Of a stretch of DNA of 64,000 nt, positions 53,524-60,325 are shown one piece after another. Every line of letters begins with the position of its first letter. Positions within the stretch are counted from its first letter, which is position 1. The stretch is from the NCBI GenBank assembly GCA_965215445.1, contig CBDCDT010000002.1:744001-808000 (forward strand), in the 5' to 3' direction. The notes under the pieces were generated by a model that was given only the letters and a program-made list of their open reading frames with translations, did not search any database and was not told where the DNA came from. Position numbers and translations under genes: made by a program. This stretch comes from CBDBLK01 sp965215445. GTDB lineage: Bacteria > Bdellovibrionota > Bacteriovoracia > Bacteriovoracales > Bacteriovoracaceae.

Positions 53524-53991
53524 ATGGATGTTTTTGAGGATTTTGTTGTTCATAAAGAAGGGCATGTTTTATTTGCAGAAGGTGACCCTTCTCAATTTCT
53601 CTACATTGTTAAAACGGGAAAAATTGGCATCTTTAAAGAAAAAAATGGGCGACTTTTGCCCATATCTATGATTGGAGCAAAAGATTTTGTTGGTGAATTA
53701 AGTTTATTTAATTCTGAGAAAAAAAGAACGGCATCGGCCATTGTGATAGAGCGTGCAGAACTCGGCATTATTAGAAAGTCTGATGTTACCCATGTTTTGC
53801 GAGATTGCTCTGCTTGGGTATCACACCTTATGATGGATTTATCTGAGCGTTTGCGTGCTACGACAATCCTGCTGCGAGAGCACAATATCCTAGATGATAT
53901 ATCGGAAGGTATTTTTCATTTTGAACCCAAAACTTTATCAAAATATTTTGCTTATATCCAAGACTATAAAAGGCGTAGGGCACTTATCTAA
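53524..53991 (+). CDS. stand-alone cyclic-nucleotide-binding domain protein
   Basis: This is a protein of about 155 residues made almost entirely of one cNMP-binding domain. The beta roll includes KEGHVLFAEGDPSQFLYIVKTGKIGIF, and the phosphate-binding cassette is DFVGELSLFNSEKKRTASAIV with the conserved Glu and Arg. There is no helix-turn-helix or kinase domain after it, only a short helical tail, so it probably acts by protein contact. An in-frame TTG at 53470 would add 18 residues. It converges on the FliG-like gene. Confidence 0.82.
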   Translation: MDVFEDFVVHKEGHVLFAEGDPSQFLYIVKTGKIGIFKEKNGRLLPISMIGAKDFVGELSLFNSEKKRTASAIVIERAELGIIRKSDVTHVLRDCSAWVSHLMMDLSERLRATTILLREHNILDDISEGIFHFEPKTLSKYFAYIQDYKRRRALI

Positions 53992-53998
53992 TTTCTTT

Positions 53999-54418
53999 TT
54001 AACCTTTTAATTGATTTTTCTTCAACAAATTAACAATGACGTCTTTGATGCGTTCGCATGCACGGTGAATATTTTGTTGTTCATTATTAATAGAAGTATT
54101 CATAATTTGGTAAGCTTTTTCAGCATAGGAACGATGACACAAAGAGAGAATTTTTCTTTGTTCTTGAAGAGGCAATGTTTTGAGTGCTACCCCTAAAATA
54201 GAAGCATCAATACGGGAGATAACGTTTTTTATATCAGAATCATTTAAATCGGGAAGTGAATTAAAGCTTATAGATTTTTCAAGTAATTCTCTTGCTAATT
54301 GGGGATTTTGTTTTTTTATTTTTGCAACGAGCTTTTCTCGTTCTTGAAAAGTTAAAAGTGAAAGCATCTCAATAACTTGATTTTTGCCATTTATAAAAAT
54401 TCCTAGTTCTCGATTCAT
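53999..54418 (-). CDS. FliG-like domain protein
   Basis: This helical protein of about 139 residues resembles the middle/C-terminal armadillo part of the flagellar motor switch protein FliG: KKQNPQLARELLEKSISF, LPDLNDSDIKNVISRID, then ALKTLPLQEQRKIL and a helix with RSYAEKAYQIM. It is much shorter than FliG (about 330 residues) and lies outside any flagellar cluster. The start at 54418 (MNRELGIF) has GGAG six bases upstream. It may be a regulator or adaptor for the motor, or a diverged paralogue. Assignment by pattern only. Confidence 0.55.
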   Translation of the reverse strand: MNRELGIFINGKNQVIEMLSLLTFQEREKLVAKIKKQNPQLARELLEKSISFNSLPDLNDSDIKNVISRIDASILGVALKTLPLQEQRKILSLCHRSYAEKAYQIMNTSINNEQQNIHRACERIKDVIVNLLKKNQLKG

Positions 54419-54449
54419 TTTTAACTCCAAAAGTTATTTTAAATTAATA

Positions 54450-54881
54450 TTATGACTGAAGTTTTGTCTCCCATTTTGCTTTTTCACGAAAATATTTTCT
54501 TTTTGCGGTATCTAACATATTTTGGTGAGATTTTTTTAAATTCTCAATATCTTCTCTTTGAGTGATTTTCATTTCAGTAACTCTTTCTTTGTGTGCTTCT
54601 TTTAAATCACTTATTTTTTCTGTTAGTCCTTTTTGAGTATTAGAGATAATTTCTTTGTGTTGCAAGCGAGTCTTCGCAAGTTTATTTTCAAAACTGCTTT
54701 TGAGGGTTGTAATTTCAAAGGCATTGTCTCGTCGTATTCGGTCAAATGTTTTTTGGTGATTTTTAAATTCTCTTTGGTATTTACGTGCGTATTCAGTACG
54801 CATTTTTTTTAGCTCAAGGTCTCTTTTTTTTATTTCGAGCTGTTTTGCTGTATGTGATTTAATCTGATTAATGTCAGTCAT
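54450..54881 (-). CDS. coiled-coil protein
   Basis: The product is 143 residues and almost wholly predicted to be a single long coiled coil rich in Lys, Glu, Gln and Arg (for example KKRDLELKKMRTEYARKY). No membrane segment or catalytic motif. It is transcribed just before the FliG-like gene, 31 bases apart, so the two are probably an operon. Long helical proteins such as FliJ or FliH partner flagellar components, but I cannot name this one. Confidence 0.6.
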   Translation of the reverse strand: MTDINQIKSHTAKQLEIKKRDLELKKMRTEYARKYQREFKNHQKTFDRIRRDNAFEITTLKSSFENKLAKTRLQHKEIISNTQKGLTEKISDLKEAHKERVTEMKITQREDIENLKKSHQNMLDTAKRKYFREKAKWETKLQS

Positions 54882-55015
54882 ATTATATATCCTACTTTAA
54901 TAGTTTATTTTACCTGAGATTCTTATCAAGTGGGCAAATTGGTCTTGAAAATATAAAAGTAAATTATTTATAGACTTATTAAATGAGGTAAATTACATCA
55001 TTAATTAGTAATATT

Positions 55016-56329
55016 ATGAATATGCATAAAGAGATAGAAATTTACTTTTCGAGACAGGATTTTGAAGACTATCGCAAATGGATTGATTTGAATATTTCTG
55101 CCGTAACCTGGCAAGGGAAATATCGTCAAGAGTTTAAGGAGTTTTGGGAAGCATTTTTGTTAGAAGGGCAATCTCTAAGGCAAATATCTGAGAGATTTAG
55201 CTTGGCCATTTTGCGTTCAAAAGTTGGGCCTTTGGTAAGTTGGTTTACTTGGCTTCGGGATCGTCTTATTGCGTTTACTTTTTGCCATAAGGATATATCA
55301 ATTATTTCATTAGGCCACCAATTTCAATTATCTTTGGCCGATACGTCCACTATTTTAAGGAATTTTTTTCTCTCTGCGAATCCTCATCTCGATGAAGAAC
55401 TTTCTGATATTTTTCAAATTACCCATATTTCCGATGGATACATTCATTTAAATTTTAAAAAGCTGCAAGAACTATTTCCAGAAAAACTAAAGGTTAATAG
55501 AGATTCCAGCAGTGATGTAATGACGTCTATGGAAGTAACGCTTTATCCTGAGTGGAGAGATCTTGCCGACCGTATTAATAGAGACTTGTACCATCAACAG
55601 TTTAATTTTAGGAAGATTAAATCTCGGATAAGTTTTAGAGATCAGTTAAAAATTTTGAGAGAGTTGGCAGTTATGGGAATTGCTGTTGCCACGCTTATTT
55701 TTTCGATAAAAAAAGTCAACGAAATATGGAATCAAAATCTAACAGATAAGATTAGTATTTATGGCCCTCAATTAAAATGGTTGGATAAAACTTTAAGTTT
55801 TAAAGATGAAAATAGTGCTTTGTCGAAACCGCTTCTGTTACCTCCTCAAGAACTAGAGAATGTAGAAATTAGTGGAGTTGAGGAAGTGAAATTTAATGAG
55901 GATACTCGATATGAAGTAGAGTCGGAAGCAGTAATGACTTTGTGGGATGACCTCCCTAAAGATTTTGATTTTGCGGAACTTGAAAAATCAGATTATGAAG
56001 AAGGTCAAACATCAAGTTATAGAGATAGTCGTTATGGGAATACAAAAGTTTATCGGGTCATGATGAAATCGGTGGATACCCTGAGTACGAGGACAAGCCT
56101 TGATAGACTTATTCGGAAATACCAAGTGACCAGGGTTGGAGATGTAGAACCTGGAAAAGATGTCCCTGGAGGAATTTACTATAATATCTTCGTTCCTCGT
56201 CACTATCTCAAAGAATTTATGGCCCAAGTTATGGAAATGGATGATGCTGTTTTATATGAATCGCGAACTCGCACAAGACATGGTCCTCCTGGAAAAAATA
56301 AGGTTTTTATTTGGGTTAAGGCCATTTAA
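55016..56329 (+). CDS. hypothetical membrane protein, 437 residues
   Basis: I do not recognise this protein. The N-terminal 180 residues are helical and include a sigma- or HTH-like segment (KDISIISLGHQFQLSLADTS). One membrane helix follows at about 225-242 (LAVMGIAVATLIFSI). The C-terminal third is a mixed alpha/beta domain with KVYRVMMKSVDTLSTRTSLD and PGGIYYNIFVPRHYLKEF. The layout (cytoplasmic DNA-binding-like part, one helix, external sensor-like part) recalls transmembrane regulators. It is convergent with the next gene and divergent from the coiled-coil gene. Confidence 0.7.
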   Translation: MNMHKEIEIYFSRQDFEDYRKWIDLNISAVTWQGKYRQEFKEFWEAFLLEGQSLRQISERFSLAILRSKVGPLVSWFTWLRDRLIAFTFCHKDISIISLGHQFQLSLADTSTILRNFFLSANPHLDEELSDIFQITHISDGYIHLNFKKLQELFPEKLKVNRDSSSDVMTSMEVTLYPEWRDLADRINRDLYHQQFNFRKIKSRISFRDQLKILRELAVMGIAVATLIFSIKKVNEIWNQNLTDKISIYGPQLKWLDKTLSFKDENSALSKPLLLPPQELENVEISGVEEVKFNEDTRYEVESEAVMTLWDDLPKDFDFAELEKSDYEEGQTSSYRDSRYGNTKVYRVMMKSVDTLSTRTSLDRLIRKYQVTRVGDVEPGKDVPGGIYYNIFVPRHYLKEFMAQVMEMDDAVLYESRTRTRHGPPGKNKVFIWVKAI

Positions 56330-56331
56330 CA

Positions 56332-56886
56332 TTACATTTTTTGATTGGGAATTTGGTAGAGCCTCTTAATTTTTCGCAGTAATCGGTTGCTGGTGCCTAA
56401 GTGACGCCATTGGTGAAAAGCGCCTATGAGCATGGCCACAGTAAACCCGTAGACAACTCCCAAATGAGTAGTACGGGCCACTAGACCGGTATCGTAAGCA
56501 CCTCCTAACAGAAAGGCCAAACTTCCCAGAGTCAGAATAAGCATAGTCCAGGGAATTGTTTGACGTTTACAGTGCCTGGAGCTTTGAAGTAATTGAGCAG
56601 TTTTTTTAATATAAGGGTCTATATCTTTGGGTGGAACATGAAAGATTTCTTCCAGGTTGTCCTTGCTGCAGATAATTCCGTAGACATTTTCTATGAGTCG
56701 GTTAACTCCAATAAAATAGAACATAACAAACGCTTGAATGAAAATGGTGTAAAGGAATGTTATAATCGCCAATTGAATATGTCCTAGGGGTAGATTGAAA
56801 CGACTCATTGCACCTGCCACGGTAATGCCAGTGGCCAGCAACATTAAGATGAGAAGTATGCGTAAAAGGTAATACAATGCGACCAA
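56332..56886 (-). CDS. four-helix membrane protein of unknown function
   Basis: This is a protein of about 184 residues with four predicted membrane helices: near 3-25, 35-62, 112-130 and 140-158. A cytoplasmic loop carries NLEEIFHVPPKDIDPYIKK. Several histidines sit at helix ends (RTTHLGVVYGF, GAFHQWRHLG), which could bind haem or metal, though no standard motif is seen. The start is uncertain: TTG at 56886 or TTG at 56877; GGAG lies ten bases before the latter. It is divergent from the respiratory operon. Confidence 0.6.
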   Translation of the reverse strand: MVALYYLLRILLILMLLATGITVAGAMSRFNLPLGHIQLAIITFLYTIFIQAFVMFYFIGVNRLIENVYGIICSKDNLEEIFHVPPKDIDPYIKKTAQLLQSSRHCKRQTIPWTMLILTLGSLAFLLGGAYDTGLVARTTHLGVVYGFTVAMLIGAFHQWRHLGTSNRLLRKIKRLYQIPNQKM

Positions 56887-56974
56887 ACTCCATTGCCATT
56901 ATTTGTCGAATTTGTTACCTAAATCTTTCCTTGTTGAAAAGTAAACCTCTAATTTTCACTTGCCAAGGAATCTT

Positions 56975-57832
56975 ATGAATCAGTCCGCTCCCAAAAAAGC
57001 ATTGATATTAAATTCCTGGATGGGAGGAATTATTGCGCCAATTGTTATTACCTTGGCAGGCGCTATCACAATTTGGGGGGTGGCCCAACTTCTCTCTAGT
57101 GAGCACTCCTATAAGGGCCTGATTCGCGAGATGAGTTCTAAAACATTTGGCAATCGTTGGATTGCAGCCTATGAACTCTCCAAGTTTATTTCCAATTCTT
57201 CCATTCCCGAAGAAGATATTCCTTGGGCCATAGAAAACTTAACTGCCATTATGCAACAATCCACTGAGGTTAGAACGCGTAAATTTATCGTTTCTGCGGC
57301 CGGAGCTATGCGAAGTCAACAGGCCCTACCCCTCATTGAAATTGCTTTAAATGATCCCAAACTCTATTTTGATGCAGTTATAGCGCTTGGTCGCATTCCT
57401 CCTCCGGTAGCGTTTGACTGGAAGCGTTTGGAGAATTTATTGTCTTCTCCCGATGAGGGCCTTGTGCAGATTACCTTATTGACTTTGGCGACGCATAAGG
57501 TTCCTTCGGCCAGAGAGCATTTGCTGCGATTTATAAATCACCGCAATCCTGCGTTGCGTTTTAGTGCTGCTACAGGTCTTGTTAATTACCGAGAGGAAAA
57601 AGCACTGCCCGGACTCAAAGAAATTTTATTTTTGCCTTCGTCAGGAATGGCCCGGGAAGAATCCCCTCAATTCCGGTTTAACGCAGAGAAGGTAGAGCAA
57701 CTTAAACTCAATGTTTTAATGGCCGTTGTTAGGAATCAATGGCAGGCCCTTAATGCTATTTTGAGGGAGATGCTAGACCGAGAAACTAACTTGAGAATTG
57801 TCGGCAAGGTTAAGGAAATTTTAAATTCCTAG
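56975..57832 (+). CDS. membrane-anchored HEAT-repeat protein of the bc-complex operon
   Basis: This protein of about 285 residues has one N-terminal membrane helix (about 20-42: GGIIAPIVITLAGAITIWG) followed by HEAT/Armadillo-type helical repeats. Repeats include RWIAAYELSKFI, RKFIVSAAGAMRSQQALPLIEIALND and LRFSAATGLVNYREEKALPGLKEIL. The start at 56975 has AAGGA five bases before it. It is the first gene of the Rieske-cytochrome b operon, so it may be an accessory or assembly subunit of that complex. HEAT repeats mediate protein contacts; no enzyme motif is present. Confidence 0.75.
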   Translation: MNQSAPKKALILNSWMGGIIAPIVITLAGAITIWGVAQLLSSEHSYKGLIREMSSKTFGNRWIAAYELSKFISNSSIPEEDIPWAIENLTAIMQQSTEVRTRKFIVSAAGAMRSQQALPLIEIALNDPKLYFDAVIALGRIPPPVAFDWKRLENLLSSPDEGLVQITLLTLATHKVPSAREHLLRFINHRNPALRFSAATGLVNYREEKALPGLKEILFLPSSGMAREESPQFRFNAEKVEQLKLNVLMAVVRNQWQALNAILREMLDRETNLRIVGKVKEILNS

Positions 57833-57916
57833 AAGTTGAGAAAAGCTGCCGGTATCTTTTAAGGGACTGATTTTTAAAGTTTTTTGTGGTATTAATAAGC
57901 AGGGAGGATTTTCATT

Positions 57917-58420
57917 GTGCAAGAAGAGACGAAGCAACATTTAAATCGACGCGAATTTTTTAGTTTTTTAAGTGTCGCTTGGATTTGTTTTACGGCCGCA
58001 GCAGGAGGGCTTCTCAGTCTGGCCTTTCGCTTTTCTTATCCCAATGTCAATTTTGAACCAGAAATGGAGTTCATCGCCGGGGTTCCCGAAGATTATGAAG
58101 AGGGTGTGGATGAGCGTTGGAAGAATGGATTTGGGGTTTGGATTTATAAAAATGAGGGTAGACTGGTAGCACTTTCCAATATTTGCACTCATTTGGGATG
58201 TATTCCCAATTGGCTTCCTGCAGAACTAAAATTTAAGTGTCCTTGTCATGGGTCTGGTTATTATGCTGATGGAATTAACTTTGAGGGCCCGGCGCCAAGA
58301 CCGTTGGAGCGATACAAAATTTCACTGAATGCCGAAGGAAAGGTAGTGGTCGATAAAACTAAAATTTATAGACACGAAAAGGGCCAATGGGGCCATCCTG
58401 ACTCCTTTATAGAGGTTTGA
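57917..58420 (+). CDS. Rieske iron-sulfur protein
   Basis: This is a 167-residue subunit of a quinol-cytochrome c/b6f-type complex. It has a twin-arginine-type N-terminus (NRREFF before one membrane helix), so it is probably Tat-exported. The [2Fe-2S] ligands are in CTHLGC and CPCHGSGY. The start is GTG at 57917 with GGAGG upstream. It is followed by a split cytochrome b. Confidence 0.96.
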   Translation: MQEETKQHLNRREFFSFLSVAWICFTAAAGGLLSLAFRFSYPNVNFEPEMEFIAGVPEDYEEGVDERWKNGFGVWIYKNEGRLVALSNICTHLGCIPNWLPAELKFKCPCHGSGYYADGINFEGPAPRPLERYKISLNAEGKVVVDKTKIYRHEKGQWGHPDSFIEV

Positions 58421-58442
58421 TTTGAGATGGGAGCACTAAAAA

Positions 58443-59225
58443 ATGGCCGATAAAAGCATGGCCGACAGAGTTCGAGAAACCCAGGTTTGGAAATCTATTT
58501 TTCGCCATGGCCCTCCTAATAATGCACGAAATAGGGCTGCAGTTGTCGCGGGAAATGTTTTTCTCCATCTTCACCCCATTAAACTCAAAAAATCAGGAGT
58601 TCAATTGGGCTATACATGGTGTATGGGGGGGCTTACCTTTTTTATTTTTTTGGCATTAACAGTCACTGGTGTGTTGTTAATGTTTTATTATCGCCCGACA
58701 GCAGAATATGCTTTTAACGATATTATTGCTTTAAGAGAACATGTGCCTCTGGGTATTATGAGAGAAATCCATCGTTGGGGTGCTCACGCTATGGTGATTA
58801 CAGTTTGGCTTCACATGTTTCGAGTTTTTATGACGGGTTCCTATAAACCCCCCAGGGAATTTAACTGGGGGGTTGGAGTTATTCTTTTAGTTCTTACTCT
58901 GCTTCTTTCTTTTACGGGCTATCTACTGCCTTGGGATCAGTTGGCCATTTGGGCGATTACAGTTGGTTCCAATATGGCCAAGGCCACTCCTTTTCTAGGG
59001 CACGGTGGCCCTGGGGCTAACTTGGCGCAAATTGGCGATTTTATTTTGGTTTCTGATAAAAATGATGTTCGTTTTCAATTATTGGCGGGACGTTTTGTAG
59101 GTGAACCAGCATTGCTAAGGTTTTATATACTCCACTGTGTTTTTATTCCCTTGGTAGTAGGAGTTCTTATTGCAATTCATTTTTGGAGAGTGAGAAAAGA
59201 TGGCGGAATATCTGCTCCACTTTGA
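58443..59225 (+). CDS. cytochrome b N-terminal (b6-like) subunit
   Basis: The product is 260 residues and carries the four-helix haem core of the bc/b6f complex. The haem histidines are in EIHRWGAHAMVITVWLHMFR (His 14 apart) and in YILHCVFIPLVV with IAIHFWRVRKDGG. YLLPWDQLAIWA fits the Qo-site region. As in b6f, the C-terminal half is a separate gene that starts 3 bases after this one. Confidence 0.96.
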   Translation: MADKSMADRVRETQVWKSIFRHGPPNNARNRAAVVAGNVFLHLHPIKLKKSGVQLGYTWCMGGLTFFIFLALTVTGVLLMFYYRPTAEYAFNDIIALREHVPLGIMREIHRWGAHAMVITVWLHMFRVFMTGSYKPPREFNWGVGVILLVLTLLLSFTGYLLPWDQLAIWAITVGSNMAKATPFLGHGGPGANLAQIGDFILVSDKNDVRFQLLAGRFVGEPALLRFYILHCVFIPLVVGVLIAIHFWRVRKDGGISAPL

Positions 59226-59228
59226 GAA

Positions 59229-60305
59229 ATGAGAGAATTGATAAACTGGGCCGCAGACCCCATTCGGTCTTTTCCTATCTCTATAGCATTATTTTATTTG
59301 ATGATGCGATATTATAGGATTGTGGGAACCAAAACATTTGCCTGGGTTGCAGGGGGGCTTTTTGCTTTTAGTTATACAGTGGCCGCTTTTGATCCCAATT
59401 TCTTTGCCATTATCACCTGGCCGGATAATATTCCCATTACCATTCTAGTTGTATTGGCAGGGTTTTTAACTTGGCTGGCCATTCACAAGGCGGCCATCAA
59501 CGATGAAAGAATAGAGAGGGAAGAAGTTCCCATCGAGGCCTTGCCTGAGAATCGTGAGAAAGTTTGGTGTTGGCCAAATCTCGTTTATACCGAACTGTTT
59601 GCCATCATTTGTGGAACAATTTTTTTAATCGTTTGGGCAATCGTTTTTAAGGCCCCATTAGAGGAGCCTGCAAACCCCACATGGGCACCCAATCCGGCCA
59701 AGGCCCCTTGGTATTTTCTTGGCCTTCAAGAAATGCTGGTTTATTTTGACCCTTGGATGGCAGGGGTTGTATTGCCAGGTGTGATTATTGTAGGCCTTAT
59801 CGCTATTCCCTATATTGATATTAACCCCAAGGGAAATGGCTATTTTACGATCAAAGAACGCCCTTTGGCCATGTGGGGTTTCTTGTTTGGTTGGCTGGTT
59901 TTGTGGGTTTACTTGATTATTGTAGGAACTTTCTTGCGAGGGCCAAATTGGACTTTTTATGGGCCTTTTGAAGTTTGGGATTTTCATAAGGTAGTAGCAG
60001 AGTATAATGTCAATCTGTCAGAATTTTTGTGGGTTAAATGGCTTAATACTTCGATGCCTAAAAATATTGTTGTGCGAGAAGTATTGGGAATTATTTTAAC
60101 TCTCCTGTACGTTTTTGTGACTCCACCCTTGGTTGCAAGAACAAAACATGGACAGGCCATTATTCAAAATGCCGGGAAAATTCGGTACTACATTCTCATG
60201 AGTTTGGTTATTTTAATGTTGAGTCTTCCTATTAAAATGTTTTTGCGTTGGGCATTTAGTTTGAAATATATTATTGCATTGCCTGAATGGGAGCTTAATC
60301 TCTAA
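59229..60305 (+). CDS. cytochrome b C-terminal (subunit IV-like) subunit
   Basis: The product is 358 residues, longer than plastid subunit IV (about 160), with about eight predicted membrane helices. The Qo-site region is NPAKAPWYFLGLQEML, the variant of PEWY common in bacterial split cytochrome b. Extra N-terminal helices and C-terminal helices (LVARTKHG between them) extend the protein. It ends 20 bases before the cytochrome c gene. Confidence 0.9.
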   Translation: MRELINWAADPIRSFPISIALFYLMMRYYRIVGTKTFAWVAGGLFAFSYTVAAFDPNFFAIITWPDNIPITILVVLAGFLTWLAIHKAAINDERIEREEVPIEALPENREKVWCWPNLVYTELFAIICGTIFLIVWAIVFKAPLEEPANPTWAPNPAKAPWYFLGLQEMLVYFDPWMAGVVLPGVIIVGLIAIPYIDINPKGNGYFTIKERPLAMWGFLFGWLVLWVYLIIVGTFLRGPNWTFYGPFEVWDFHKVVAEYNVNLSEFLWVKWLNTSMPKNIVVREVLGIILTLLYVFVTPPLVARTKHGQAIIQNAGKIRYYILMSLVILMLSLPIKMFLRWAFSLKYIIALPEWELNL

Positions 60306-60325
60306 AAAATGGTTGAGGACGAATA

